Below, piece after piece: positions 24,215-36,144 of a stretch of DNA of 64,000 nt. Location of the stretch: positions 1,736,001 to 1,800,000 of the forward strand of contig JASVEC010000006.1 in assembly GCA_030770535.1 (NCBI GenBank), read 5' to 3'. Position numbers and translations under genes: made by a program. This DNA is from Batkoa obscura. Lineage: Eukaryota > Entomophthoromycota > Entomophthoromycetes > Entomophthorales > Batkoaceae. Positions within the stretch are counted from its first letter, which is position 1. The number at the start of each line of letters is the position of its first letter. The notes beneath the pieces are model-generated. The model worked only from the letters and a program-made list of their open reading frames with translations, was not told the origin of the DNA and ran no database searches.

Positions 24215-25199
24215 ATGTTAAAAATATCAATCTTTTCACTATTACTGATTCAAGGTGAGTGATCAAACTGCAGTACAAATCAGTGGCAATGCTCAATTAT
24301 CTCATGTTAAAAATGATCCCAACTTGGCCCTTTTTATTAAGGGTTTAAAATCCATTAATACTGCCTATGTACAAGCAAGCTCAATTAGTTAACGTAGCTT
24401 CACTACATCTAATCTAAAATTTAATACTTCATACGGAGCGAAAAGAATATTCAGGTTTTCTGGGGCCACTTATTGTAATAGTCTCGTTTTAGCAAGCTGG
24501 AATTGTGTTCATTGTAAAAAAGCAGGTGATGGTATTCAAGTTCAATACATATTTAATGAGCCTATTTTAGGAGGTAGAGGATTCTTGGCTTTAGATGATG
24601 TCACAAAACAAATCATTGTGTCTTTTAGAGGCAGTTATAATTTACGAAGTCGGGTTGCTGATTTTCAAATTTTACTAACACCATATTCAGTTGAAAATAG
24701 TGATAATGACATTTATATCCAATCTGAACTAAATTATGGAGTGAAGTTATTTTTACAGAAGTTCAAAAACGAGTTTGCTGCTTTATCAAAAGAACGTGGC
24801 AATCATAAAATTATTATTACAGGTCGTGCTTTAGGTGGTGGAGTTGCTATAAGTTCTATTAGACTTAAAAAATTATTGAAGTTAAATTGGGATCAGATGG
24901 AATTATTTACTTATGATGAACCAAGAGTTGGAAATGATGTTTTTGCTAAATGGTTTAATTCTCAAACATTAACGACATCTATGATTGTTAATAATAGAGA
25001 TATTGTGGTACGAATACCTTCCAAAATTCTTAAGTATTTCCATAATCATAATGAATTGCTTTTAGAACATGATAGAGCTACTCTATGTAAAACTAGTAAT
25101 TTAGAAGATCTTGATTGTTCCTTATCTAAATTACTTTTTTTAAGTGTTAGTGATCGCTTGTTTTATTATGATAGTTGTATGTTTATTTCATCTTGGTAA
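24215..25199 (+). pseudogene. Secreted class-3 lipase-like pseudogene, second copy
   Basis: Starts with a signal-peptide-like MLKISIFSLLLIQ that is out of frame with the body. The body reads VSDQTAVQ, NDPNLALFIKGLKSINTA, an in-frame TAA at 24390-24392 where the sister copy has CAA (Gln), then RSFTTSNLKF, FSGATYCNS, GGRGFLALDD, IIVSFRGSYNLRSRV, LNYGVKLFLQKF and a long open C-terminal part to the stop at 25197-25199. The nucleophile elbow GHSLGG of active relatives is GRALGG, so the catalytic Ser is Ala. The catalytic Asp (NNRDIV) and His (FHNHNEL) positions are still present. An intact 204-codon open frame covers the catalytic-domain part. A truncated, inactive protein could in principle be made, but I read it as a pseudogene. 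Confidence 0.75.
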
Positions 25200-26294
25200 T
25201 TTATAACTACTTCAATTCTAATATGTATAAGCTAGCATTATACAAATATTTGTTAAAATTAAAGTATAAACATATATATGATTTTTTTGCAATATTTCAT
25301 AAGCTATTTGAAATTAATTTAGATTTAAAATCACAAAATTGCTTCTTCAGTTGTTCTTATATCCAGAAAGTCTAGTTGATAATCTCTTCTATTGTAGGTA
25401 ATAATATTGAAATTGATAATGTTACGTGAAATAACAATTTGTTATTTATTCCAAATATGTTTCTTTCTTGCTCCAATTCGCATTTATCATTTCTTGCAAT
25501 ATCTATAATATGGGGCTATCCATATACACTGTTGCAAAATGGTACTCGGGAACAAATGTGGTCTAGTTCCTACTTCTTCATTCATTTCAGAATGGAAGAC
25601 TTTCTAACTAATGAATCCTTTCTGGTCACTTTTAAATTAGAGAAATCTAAAGCAGGTCAAAGAACTCTAGAAGTGGGGCCATTTGGCCCAAAAACTTCTA
25701 CTAATTCTAAAGTACTTTCCATCCTTTAAAATGCGTTGTAATTCTGTCTCCCTTAATATGTCTCTTTTACTCTAAATAAACACTGCTATAGGTACGTATT
25801 TATTTATATATATAATTATAAAGTTGATATAGTAATTGTTTTTTATATTGCTACTTTGCCCATTCTCATGTAGCATAAAATCTAAAAAGGATTTCTATCA
25901 AAAAACCAATTAAAATTCTTAAAATAGCAATATCATCACAGTGTTTTGTTAGTAAAATAATTTTAACAAGCTTTCAAAGAACACTGATAATTATGCAGTA
26001 TAGTATAAAACTAGCTCATACTATTTTTGTAAAAAATTGAATATTCATGTCAATTTTAAAACAGCTTCTGTAATAATTCTATTTCTACTAATAACTTCAA
26101 TAAGTTAATAATAAATGTAATAAGTAAATAAAAAACAATAGGCAAAAATTTCAAAAATAGTATCATTTGTTTTTCTACTCATTTATTGACTTCTATAAAA
26201 TTACAACATTCAACCGAGTGCCATAAACCCCCCGGACCCTATGCTTCTAAACATTTAATAAATAAAATCAAAAAGTGTAAATGTGTTGAGGTGG
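25200..26294. other. Gene-free stretch with a GC-richer patch
   Basis: No supported gene. At 25440-25730 a patch of nearly balanced composition is open in one frame for 96 codons, but from a TTG. It has no recognisable domain. It may be a fragment of a mobile element. Confidence 0.4.
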
Positions 26295-27814
26295 TTAGGC
26301 AGAATTTAATCTAGCTTTAGTATTTTCAATTAGCTGATTCCAACTCGACTTTAATATCAAATAGGTGAGTGAGACTCCAGTACATGTAAGAGCTGTAGCG
26401 AGCCCACCCCATATCCCTTGGACTCCAAAATGTAGCCCAAAGCCAAGGAAGGAGCTAATTGGTATAGCAATAATGTACCAACTGACCAAATTAACTGCCG
26501 CACCAATTTTTTGTCTACCTTGTCCCCTTAAAATACCATTGCTGACGCAAGTGATACTATCAAATACCTTAAAAAAGTTAGTAATAGTTATAATTAAAAA
26601 TGAAAATATCTTACATGATAATAACAAAGGAATGGGACTAAAGTAAGAGTAATCTTTTGTAAATTGGCATCATGAGTAAAAATAGAAGCAAACTGGTTTT
26701 TAAATAAAACGAGGATACAAGCGTTCATCACAGAAATGCCTAAACTCAATCCAACCAAACATAAAGTAGCCAACTTTGCTCGATTGACATGTTCCGAGCC
26801 TAACAAGTTGCCGATTCTGTTACTAGCTACGATTGATAAGCTTATAGCAAATGAGTAGAATATGATATCAATATTGATAGTAATAGCATGTGCTGCCAAT
26901 GCCTCTCTGCCTAAATAACTGACGCTAAATGACATAATGTTAACTGCCCACCATTCAGAGCATACCATTAAGATTCCAGAGAGCCCTAGTTTAATGTAGA
27001 CTCCCCAGTTTTCAAGACTTTGTTTTCTCCATCCTCCCCAGCAATCTTTACCTTCAATAAAGTTGATATACAATACCATGAATATAAACAAAGTCCAGTT
27101 AGAACCAAGGAGAGTATAAGGAGCGCCTAAAAACCCAATAGAGGTTTCTGGATTCCACATAAGCATATAATTCAAAAAGAAAGTGACTGGTAACGAAGCT
27201 AATAGAACCCAGGTTTGAGCACGCATGATTTTTTGGGCTTGTAAATACTTTTTCAGCAATTCAAATGCAATGTATGGCGGAGTAGCTAAAATCATAACTT
27301 TTAAATATTGGCCACAGAGAAAAGCCATCTCAGCGTCTTGTTTTAAGAGGAGTAATATAGACTCAGAATACCACCATATAATATAAACCGGTAATAACAT
27401 CAACTGTTGAATAATCATTCCTTTTTGTAAATGTAAACCAACCTGATGTTTGTCTCTTGAACCCGTAAAAGATTGGGAACATAATGTATCTAATGCAGTT
27501 GCCATACCTAGTGTTAATGAGTTAGCGGTGGCATTGTAAAATAAATTGGAAAGCGCAGCAGAACTAATTTCTAAAGCAGAAAATTGACCCATAGAATATA
27601 AATTAAGTGTAGGAGTAGCAAATTGGGTAAAAGTAGATAAAATGATCGGAATCGCAGATGATATTATGTAAAGTATTTCATTAATAATCGTCTGGGTTTT
27701 GAATGGATAAGATATATCTTGTTCCTTATCATCAATTGGTTTGGAAAGTAAAGGGCTAGTTTCAGTTGATGGTGAACTACCACTCAATTCTCTATTGTTT
27801 TTTTCATCATCCAT
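26295..27814 (-). CDS. MATE-family multidrug/metabolite transporter, copy 1 (2 exons)
   Basis: Multi-pass exporter of the MOP/MATE superfamily, 490 aa. Exon 1 is 27814-26615; a 47-bp intron (26568-26614, ACTAAC branch site) leads to exon 2, 26567-26295. The hydrophilic N-terminus carries a Ser/Thr-rich TETSPLLSK motif, followed by about 12 hydrophobic segments. Family marks are LYSMGQFSALEISSAALSN (TM1-2), MATALDTLCSQSFTGSRDK (the conserved A-x-x-T-x-x-x-Q-x-x-G region), LGREALAAHAI and the TM10-11 NGILRGQGRQKIGAAVNL. Eukaryotic MATE proteins use an H+ gradient to export organic cations or metabolites; the substrate is unknown. The central 1.2 kb is almost identical to the neighbour at 28877, while both ends of the protein differ. 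Confidence 0.93.
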
Positions 27815-28253
27815 TTTTTCATGAGAATTTGAATTTTTTAATGGTTCATACCTTCGCTTTTATATTTCAAAAATACTCGAGCACTTGACTTCGGGTTTTT
27901 ATAGAATTTAATTCTTTATTGAAGTACGGCTCAGGTTTACATTCAGTCTTTTAAAGCCGGGTTTTTAACTTTTTATTCTTTTTAAGGAGTCAATTATACT
28001 TTAAGGATCACGATCATGCTTCCTTGACATTTTTGATTATTAATCCATATTAGTATGTCTTCTAACATCCCAAATTTTATCCACTTTTTAAGATTAAAAT
28101 TTCAAAATATTACTCAAATTCAAATAAATTTGCTACATTGAGTAAAGTTATCATAATGTTATAAAAATTTAGTTTTTCATAATCAACATTTAATAACAAT
28201 AATAAAATAAAATAATTTCAAGCTTAAGTTTTAAGTAAAAATTTGATTATACA
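27815..28253. promoter_or_regulatory. Upstream region of MATE copy 1
   Basis: Promoter-bearing spacer. It does not resemble the sequence upstream of MATE copy 2, so the two genes may be differently regulated. Confidence 0.4.
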
Positions 28254-28360
28254 ATATGGGGATGTATTTTTGTGTTTAAGAATTTTACTAACGGCTTTCC
28301 CGCTCAAATAGTGCTTAAAAGATGGAAAAAGTGATGAAGCCAAAAAAAACACTCCCATAT
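28254..28360 (+). mobile_element. MITE copy
   Basis: Forward member, 107 bp, ATAT-flanked, well conserved. It lies between the two MATE genes. Confidence 0.92.
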
Positions 28361-28876
28361 GTCAAAAATTAACTTTTATTTGTCAATTCATAAAATTTTT
28401 AAAATCTGGGTAACAAATACTAAACATTAAGCATTAATCAACTTACAAAATAGTAATTATTAAAAATATGGTAAATCAAACAAAATGTGTACGCTTATAA
28501 TATTTATTATGTTAATTTTGATTTTAATATTTTTATAAAAAGAATTTTTTCCAATGTTTAAAATACTAGGCTTTTTACTATACAAACAAAATATTTTTTT
28601 AAAGAGCTATAGTATTTACAAAAATAAGAGTTTATTAGAAAATCAATTTTTGATATATTAGTATTATAAATTTTTGCTTGTCCTTTATATATTTTCGAAA
28701 AAAACTTTAATTTGGAGAAAATCATTAAAATTTTAAAAAAACCGATTTATTAAAGGATAAAAAACTTTTACACAACTTGATATCTAATTATTAAATTATA
28801 TTATCAACTGTAAGCTATCGATTCGGTGCATCTTAAACTAAATGGTTTGTGAACCGACTGTTCATAAATAATATGT
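28361..28876. other. AT-rich spacer between MATE genes
   Basis: Downstream flank of MATE copy 2. No gene is seen and there is no similarity to the downstream flank of copy 1. Confidence 0.45.
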
Positions 28877-30396
28877 TTAAGCTGAATTTAATCTGTCCCT
28901 AGTACTTTTAATCAACTGCTCCCAATCTCCCTTTAATACTAAATAAGTAAGAGAAACCCCAGTACATGTAAGAGCTGTAGCGAGCCCACCCCATATCCCT
29001 TGGACTCCAAAATGTAGCCCAAAGCCAAGGAAGGAGCTAATTGGTATAGCAATAATGTACCAACTGACCAAATTAACTGCCGCACCAATTTTTTGTCTAC
29101 CTTGTCCCCTTAAAATACCATTGCTGACGCAAGTGATACTATCAAATACCTTAAAAAAGTTAGTAATAGTTATAATTAAAAATGAAAATATCTTACATGA
29201 TAATAACAAAGGAATGGGACTAAAGTAAGAATAATCTTTTGTAAATTGGCATCATGAGTAAAAATAGAAGCAAACTGGTTTTTAAATAAAACGAGGATAC
29301 AAGCGTTCATCACAGAAATGCCTAAACTCAATCCAACCAAACATAAAGTAGCCAACTTTGCTCGATTGACATGTTCCGAGCCTAACAAGTTGCCGATTCT
29401 GTTACTAGCTACGATTGATAAGCTTATAGCAAATGAGTAGAATATGATATCAATATTGATAGTAATAGCATGTGCTGCCAATGCCTCTCTGCCTAAATAA
29501 CTGACGCTAAATGACATAATGTTAACTGCCCACCATTCAGAGCATACCATTAAGATTCCAGAGAGCCCTAGTTTAATGTAGACTCCCCAGTTTTCAAGAC
29601 TTTGTTTTCTCCATCCTCCCCAGCAATCTTTACCTTCAATAAAGTTGATATACAATACCATGAATATAAACAAAGTCCAGTTAGAACCAAGGAGAGTATA
29701 AGGAGCGCCTAAAAACCCAATAGAGGTTTCTGGATTCCACATAAGCATATAATTCAAAAAGAAAGTGACTGGTAACGAAGCTAATAGAACCCAGGTTTGA
29801 GCACGCATGATTTTTTGGGCTTGTAAATACTTTTTCAGCAATTCAAATGCAATGTATGGCGGAGTAGCTAAAATCATAACTTTTAAATATTGGCCACAGA
29901 GAAAAGCCATCTCAGCGTCTTGTTTTAAGAGGAGTAATATAGACTCAGAATACCACCATATAATATAAACCGGTAATAACATCAACTGTTGAATAATCAT
30001 TCCTTTTTGTAAATGTAAACCAACCTGATGTTTGTCTCTTGAACCCGTAAAAGATTGGGAACATAATGTATCTAATGCAGTTGCCATCCCTGAACTTAAT
30101 GAATTGGCTGTGGTATTATAAAATAAATTGGAAAGCGCAGCAGAACTAATTTCTAAAGCAGAAAATTGACCCATAGAATATAAATTAAGTGTAGGAGTAG
30201 CAAATTGGGTAAAAGTAGATAAAATGATCGGAATCGCAGATGATATTATGTAAAGTATTTCATTAATAATCGTCTGGGTTTTGAATGGATAAGATATGTC
30301 TTTCCCTTCATTATCAATCGATTTGGAAAGTAAGGAACTGGTTTCAGTTAGCGGCAAATTACCACTTGACTTATCTTTGTCTTTGATGCTGGTCAT
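28877..30396 (-). CDS. MATE-family multidrug/metabolite transporter, copy 2 (2 exons)
   Basis: Tandem paralog of the gene at 26295, offset by 2582 bp, with the same length (490 aa) and the same intron (29150-29196, 47 bp, identical sequence). From TM1 to the last TM the two proteins differ at only a few residues (for example NTTANSLSSG against NATANSLTLG, and KIIL against KITL). The N-terminal 37 residues and the last 20 (LVLKGDWEQLIKSTRDRLNSA against LILKSSWNQLIENTKARLNSA) differ strongly. The identity includes silent sites and the intron, so the centre looks recently homogenised. It looks functional; substrate unknown. Confidence 0.93.
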
Positions 30397-31002
30397 TTTC
30401 TGTAATTTTTAAGTTTTTGACTTTAATTTATCTCTATATTTATACTTTTTTTTTAAATGCTTCCAGTTCCTACTTCGCCTTTTTTTGAAAGAATAACTCC
30501 TATTGGATTTATCTCAAATTTAAATTTAGGTTTTACATCTTCTATTCGATATTTTAAACCTTATTAAGGGTCAATCTTATTATAAATAATAAAACCTGAA
30601 CTTTGATCTTTTCGATTATTAGTCTATATTGCATTTTTGTCCCTTATAAACCTAAAGATTTATTTTACCTTATTTTTATTTTATAAGTCAAAGCTTTACT
30701 GGTGATAACCCTAATACAATAAAATAAAAGCAAATATGCAACAAGCTATAAAGGTCCATTGTAAAAATCCAGAGCATTCATTTAAGAAATAGTTGGTTAA
30801 AATGAGTACATTAGATGAATTTAATTTACAATATTTGAAAAATAGGGTTTTCAGAAGTAATGAAAAAACGGGGCTTTCAAAATTGATGGAAAAATGGGGT
30901 TTTGCAATTATTTTTTAAGTCACAAGATAAAAAATGTCAAATTGAAATGTGCCACTAATTATTATTATAATTGAACTTTGAATAGAAAAAGTAGTAAATG
31001 CT
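30397..31002. other. Upstream region of MATE copy 2
   Basis: AT-rich promoter-side spacer. A short imperfect direct repeat (AAAAACGGGGCTTTCAAAA / AAAAATGGGGTTTTGCAA) lies at about 30865-30908. No gene. Confidence 0.45.
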
Positions 31003-31109
31003 ATATGAGGATGTATTTTTTTGTTTAAGAATTTTACTAACAATCTTTCCACTGAAATAACGCTTAAAAAATGTAAAAAATAATGAAGCCAAAGAAAACA
31101 CCCCCATAT
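31003..31109 (+). mobile_element. MITE copy
   Basis: Forward member, 107 bp, ATATGAGGATGTATTTTTTT at the left and ACACCCCCATAT at the right. Confidence 0.92.
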
Positions 31110-32382
31110 TTAGAGTACAGGGATATAAAATTCTAGATTTAGGTAAATAAGCTATAATATTATTTTTTGTTTTTTATAGTTACAACCAGTGAAAATAGCG
31201 GGACTAAGGAATAAAAAGCTAAGCTACCACATAAACTAAGTTCCCAACTACGGTTGGTTGTTTAACAAACTACCAAGGAATGAAGGATGTGCGTTTTTGT
31301 TTTTAAATGATTAGAGTAAATTTTGATATCAAGGTTTAGTTAAAATTAGATAGTGATAATACCATTAAAATAAGCTAAGCTTGTAGTTGTCTCATTGAGG
31401 CTTCTAGTTCAATTAGTGCCACTATTTTTTGCACAATGTATTTAATAAAATGTAAATTTCATAATTATTTGATTATAGTATACAAAACTAAGGATAATTA
31501 TGCCAATATAGTAAAATAAATTTTTGATCAAAACAAAAGAAGACATTGATTTTTCTATAATCTCCAAAGAGCCTTTGGCTCTCAAATGAATTATTTATGG
31601 AGGAAAAGTATTAAGAAAAATTATACAAAGATGAGGTTAAAAGATCTAAAAGAGCAAAATAAGGAAACTGCTTAAACCTTGATGGCATTTTGAGTTTGTT
31701 TTTCCTTCTTTAAACTAAGAAAAATCACACCAAGCGGTTTTTATTCTGCTTTGTATAAATTTGTCCGGATATAAAATAAAGGGGGAGGGATGGTAGAAGA
31801 CGAAGCTATCGGTTTAAAATTACATGTTTACTCAAATATCTTTTGAAAGGTAAAGCTCTTTGAAAGCACAATAGTGTCAATCTTGTTTAATTTATTTACG
31901 CTATTTTGACTATATTCATTATTAAATGACATTTTTAAATATACATATATTATTATTAAGTAAAATTTTATCAAGTTAAAACCTTTAAAAAATAATATTA
32001 CTTGATATTCAAGCTTAATAAAAACTAATAAAGTTGTTAAATGGATATAAATAAGAGCAATACATTGGCTTTTGTTAATAGGGGTAAATAATTACAATAT
32101 TTATATATCCATAAGCTTCAATTTTTTTCCACTGGTTTTATGAATAAGTATATTTAAAGTACAAATCAGTAAGTGTCATAGAAAACATAGTGACAATATT
32201 AATAGCTATTTCATATCACTGTGATATAGTATATTATTCAAACAAACTTGGTCAATTGGGTTATATACTCGGTCAGCTATAATATCACATGCATTTTAGA
32301 TAATTACACAATTAAACAATTAAACAATTTAACTTAACTATATGGCTTTTTAATAAACGATCTAGTACAACGAAATATAAAG
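31110..32382. other. 1.3-kb stretch with no supported gene
   Basis: AT-rich; the part from 31160 to 31900 is mildly less so. No coding frame, splice model or element end could be supported. Confidence 0.4.
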
Positions 32383-32485
32383 ATATGGGGTGTTTTTTGG
32401 TTTCATTATTTTTTCCATTTTTAAGCGTTATTTCAGTGGAAAGATTGTTAGTAAAATTCTTAAACAAAAAAATACATCCCCATAT
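32383..32485 (-). mobile_element. MITE copy
   Basis: Reverse member, 103 bp, ATATGGGGTGTTTTTTGG at the left and TACATCCCCATAT at the right, ATAT flanks. Confidence 0.92.
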
Positions 32486-32957
32486 GTTTAGTTAACTTTT
32501 GCTAATTTCAATTAAGTGCCTTTATAAAAGTGGTCAAAATTTAGCATTGAATCTCATATTAACGATATGAAGCTCATATAATTGCACATGTCTCTATTTT
32601 GTTTAAACTTCTTGTAATTCTTTATTTTGTGTTTAATTGAATATTTACAAAGTCAATAAGCCTATAGTAAATATCACTTTTTTAAATAGCTTAATTACTT
32701 TTTATACTACTCGGAACTCTACTGTAATCGAATAAAACAATATAGTTTATATAACACTGATTAAAAAATCTTTGATGCTGTATTCATTTTAGACGCCTTC
32801 AATTGTTAAAATGATATAATTAGCACAATAGTATGATTAGATATCTAAGTCACCTAAAAACATTAATATTTAAGCTAAAGATATGTTCAGCGTACACTTT
32901 TCAAATAAAAATATTAATCAAAAACACTTAAATGACGAACCACTTTTATTAAATAAA

Positions 32958-33341
32958 TTAAGGCATTTTCTTAAAGAAATCAGTGATCTTCTTTTGATTA
33001 CCACCTTTGGCAACAGCTTTAGCATTATTAAGGGCTGCTTCTATATCAGTTGGGCTCTTCTTCTTAGCAAGAGATACTCTCCATGCGGCATATAATCCAC
33101 CACATGCACCACAGAAGGCAATGGTTTCTTTAACAGCATCAACTGTATCGGCAATACTTTTTGAGTTACAAGCTTTATAGATACCACTTCCTACACCAAT
33201 AGCACTTGCACAAGCTGCAGTGATTTCAGCTTTACCTCTCTTATGGTGGCTCCATGGCTTATAGCTAAAGCCTTCTACTTCATTACTAAGATTAAAGACG
33301 GATAATAAAAAGAAAGAGATGAATAATATAAGGAATTTCAT
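32958..33341 (-). CDS. Small secreted 4-Cys protein with C-terminal PIP-box-like motif, copy 1
   Basis: 127-aa protein of unknown function, single exon, starting at an ATG that gives a strong signal peptide (hydrophobic run FLILFISFFLLSVF, cleavage likely near G24). After it comes FSYKPWSHHKRGK (25-37), including a Lys-Arg pair that Kex2-type proteases could cut. An Ala/Gly-rich helical region follows, with four cysteines (C44, C58, C77, C80), then a Lys-rich helix. The C-terminal QKKITDFF (116-123) fits the PCNA-interacting consensus Q-x-x-[ILM]-x-x-[FY]-[FY], including the TD pair of high-affinity boxes. The protein is identical to copies 2 and 3; at DNA level I found only silent changes. 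Candidate effector or secreted peptide precursor; that role is inference. Confidence 0.85.
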   Translation of the reverse strand: MKFLILFISFFLLSVFNLSNEVEGFSYKPWSHHKRGKAEITAACASAIGVGSGIYKACNSKSIADTVDAVKETIAFCGACGGLYAAWRVSLAKKKSPTDIEAALNNAKAVAKGGNQKKITDFFKKMP

Positions 33342-33644
33342 ATTGAATTAAATATTATATATAAATGTATAAGTTTATAAGTTTATAAGAAAACAGATTC
33401 CAAAACTTGAGCTTTTATACTCTTTTTTATTACTTGTTTTTAATGATAACTTTTATAAAATGTACCCATAAAACATATCTTTATTATATTTTTATTATAT
33501 TTTTATTTTTAATTAATTTTTTTTATTAAATTTTTTTAAAAATTACTATATTTAGTATATATTTTGTTATTGAAATTCGTGATGCATAAAAAGAATTAAT
33601 AAATTTAAAATATTATTTATAATTTGAAAGAACGAATAATGGAT
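33342..33644 (-). promoter_or_regulatory. Duplicated promoter of small secreted protein, copy 1
   Basis: About 300 bp upstream of the start codon is nearly identical to the regions upstream of copies 2 and 3. It contains a TATA-like TTTATATATAATATT block close to the ATG and the string GCTTTTATACTCTTTTTTAT about 70-90 bp upstream. The duplicated unit is thus gene plus promoter. Confidence 0.7.
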
Positions 33645-33994
33645 GCTTAAATTATTATAACTTTACAAATAGCTTTATTTTACTAATATAGTATTTTGTA
33701 TATAGATTAAATGTTCTCTTCGTTTTTTATTAACAATATTTACTTCATATTACAGAAATAAGGTAGATTAAGAAACTTTTCATTTAAATATTTGTATTTC
33801 AATAAAAATATATGTCAAAACGGGTTGCATTTGTCATTTAAAGGTTTAACCTTCCTTCATCATCTCATCATTTTCAGACTTTTTATTGCGTGGTGTAAGG
33901 TATTAACCTGTTTAGAGTTTTTATACATTAGCTCTTTATCACGTTTAGAATTTTTACTTATTTTTACTATTTTTACCTTACATTTAAGAATAAT
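33645..33994. other. Spacer
   Basis: No gene is seen between the duplicated unit and the next MITE. Confidence 0.45.
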
Positions 33995-34102
33995 ATATGG
34001 GGATATATTTTTTTGGCCTGATTATTTTTTCTATTTTTCAAGCGCTATTTCAGCGGAAAGATTGTTAGTAAGATTCTTAAACAAAAAAATATACCCCTAT
34101 AT
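33995..34102 (-). mobile_element. MITE copy
   Basis: Reverse member, 108 bp, core intact (AAGCGCTATTTCAGCGGAAAG). An apparent extra T lies near the right end (CCCCTATAT). Confidence 0.88.
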
Positions 34103-35186
34103 CTAATTTATTTTATTACTTGACTTATATCCTTTTATGATTTATTATCTTATCTGTAGTTTAACTTGGTAAAAATAGCGTCATATAAAGTAAGAAAAAA
34201 TAATTTATAATAAATTAACGGTAGGGGTACTGACTGGGTAGGCGATAGTTTTTTTTGGTAAAGCATTAGTTTTTATGAAACAAATCGCTGATTAACTTTA
34301 ATTAAATATAAACACTAATCTAACCCTAGCCCTAACTCCAACCTCCTTAACCTAGCCTCATTAAAAGTATACAATAGCTTTATTTCAATTCCAAATAACC
34401 ATTTCTATTTATTTAGAATAAAACTTTATCTGAAGTAAAAATTTTCTTACAGCGAAAGGAAATCTACCTATCCAATTAGTGCCCCTTATCCAAAAAATTT
34501 TAGATGTTGCTTTTGTATTTGTAGTAATCTGTTGAGTTTATGAGAGAAAATCTTGCTTTGGTTATTTCACATTTTCTTCATCTGCTATTTATGAGATAAA
34601 TAAAGTCGCATTTGGTCTTTCAGAACAGTGCATTAAGTTTAAATACTTGATTTAGGTTAATAAACGTCTTTAAAAGAGCTAATCGGATAAAAAAATTAAG
34701 ATAAAAGAGGTAAATATATATTTAAATTGATGTACATTAAGTATGTTTGTTAAATTTAATAAAGATAGTGATTTACAATGACAATATGCTTAATATAGTA
34801 TAAATAGCACAGCATTAGTGCTCTGATCCCTGTTTTTAGACTTTTAACGTTCTAAAACTCTGAGCTTTTAAACAAGTATCTAAAAAACTAATTTATTATA
34901 ATGTGTAATCATGATAGGCTTATACTTGGTGTTCAATTTATTGAACAGCTTATCCATCAACTATGTAATTTTTTTATTCCCTGTTCAGTTATCATTTCAA
35001 TACTTTGCTTTACATAAAGTCTAAAAATAAACTAGTCATACATAATAAATTTTTATGTGACAACTCAGATACTGTTTCAATGAGAATTGTTTCTGTTCTT
35101 ATAATATTATTTTGATAAACTGAACATAATCTAACCGTATCAATATACAACTTAAGATAAAAGTATAAATACAAAAATCACCGTTA
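34103..35186. other. AT-rich spacer between secreted-protein units
   Basis: No gene is seen. Confidence 0.45.
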
Positions 35187-35251
35187 AATGTATAAATCAA
35201 AATTGTTTTTATTTTAGGACAGTTAAGTGGTGATTATTTAATTTAAATTAA
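35187..35251 (-). repeat. 3' flank shared by secreted-protein copies 2 and 3
   Basis: The block from TTAAATGTATAAATCAAAAT to the stop codon is repeated at 37414-37477 but absent next to copy 1. Copies 2 and 3 therefore form the younger duplicate pair. Confidence 0.75.
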
Positions 35252-35635
35252 TTAAGGCATTTTCTTAAAGAAATCAGTGATCTTCTTTTGATTACCACCT
35301 TTGGCAACAGCTTTAGCATTATTAAGGGCTGCTTCTATATCAGTTGGGCTCTTCTTCTTAGCAAGAGATACTCTCCATGCGGCATATAATCCACCACATG
35401 CACCACAGAAGGCAATGGTTTCTTTAACAGCATCAACTGTATCGGCAATACTTTTTGAGTTACAAGCTTTATAGATACCACTCCCTACACCAATAGCACT
35501 TGCACAAGCTGCAGTGATTTCAGCTTTACCTCTCTTATGATGGCTCCATGGCTTATAGCTAAAGCCTTCTACTTCATTACTAAGGTTAAAGACGGATAAT
35601 AAAAAGAAAGAGATGAATAATATAAGGAATTTCAT
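35252..35635 (-). CDS. Small secreted 4-Cys protein with C-terminal PIP-box-like motif, copy 2
   Basis: Encodes exactly the same 127 residues as the gene at 32958-33341. Visible DNA differences are silent (for example CTCCCT for CTTCCT, TTATGATGG for TTATGGTGG on the plus strand). The single exon, the signal peptide, the conserved FSYKPW...HHKRGK segment, the four cysteines and the PIP-like tail are all kept. It shares with copy 3 both the upstream 300 bp and the immediate 3' flank. It lies 2294 bp from copy 1. The purpose of three identical copies may be dosage. Confidence 0.85.
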   Translation of the reverse strand: MKFLILFISFFLLSVFNLSNEVEGFSYKPWSHHKRGKAEITAACASAIGVGSGIYKACNSKSIADTVDAVKETIAFCGACGGLYAAWRVSLAKKKSPTDIEAALNNAKAVAKGGNQKKITDFFKKMP

Positions 35636-35938
35636 ATTGAATTAAATATTATATATAAATGTATAAGTTTATAAGTTTATAAGAAAACAGATTCCAAAAC
35701 TTGAGCTTTTATACTCTTTTTTATTACTTGTTTTTAATGATAACTTTTATAAAATGTACCCATAAAACATATCTTTATTATATTTTTATTATATTTTTAT
35801 TTTTAATTAATTTTTTTTATTAAATTTTTTTAAAAATTACTATATTTAGTATATATTTTGTTATTGAAATTCGTGATGCATAAAAAGAATTAATAAATTT
35901 AAAATATTATTTATAATTTGAAAAAACGAATAATGGAT
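35636..35938 (-). promoter_or_regulatory. Duplicated promoter of small secreted protein, copy 2
   Basis: Essentially identical to 33342-33644 up to the point where both flanks diverge after AACGAATAATGGAT. Confidence 0.7.
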
Positions 35939-36144
35939 CCTAAAATTATTATGATTTTATAATGCATTTTATATTACTAATCTGGTTTTCTATATACATC
36001 AAACATTTTGGTAGTTTTTTTATTTAATAATTTATTTTAAATGGTTTAAAGATTGCACTTATAAAGAACTTTCTATCTAGAAGTTATTTGTCGCAAAAAA
36101 AATACTCTATAACAGATAACCCTTATAATTTGTACATTTTAACA
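35939..36144. other. Spacer
   Basis: No gene is seen. Confidence 0.4.

Noticed and set aside
24215-24260. Very short intron joining the signal peptide to the body of the lipase-like relic
   Set aside because: The only GT...AG span that would serve is 19 bp, too short; the sister copy lacks it too. The frame break is better read as decay.
25439-25729. 96-codon plus-strand open frame
   Set aside because: Starts at TTG, shows no domain or splice context; kept only as a composition patch.
33792-34106. 104-codon plus-strand open frame
   Set aside because: Its last third is a MITE in reverse orientation, so it is a chance frame across an element.
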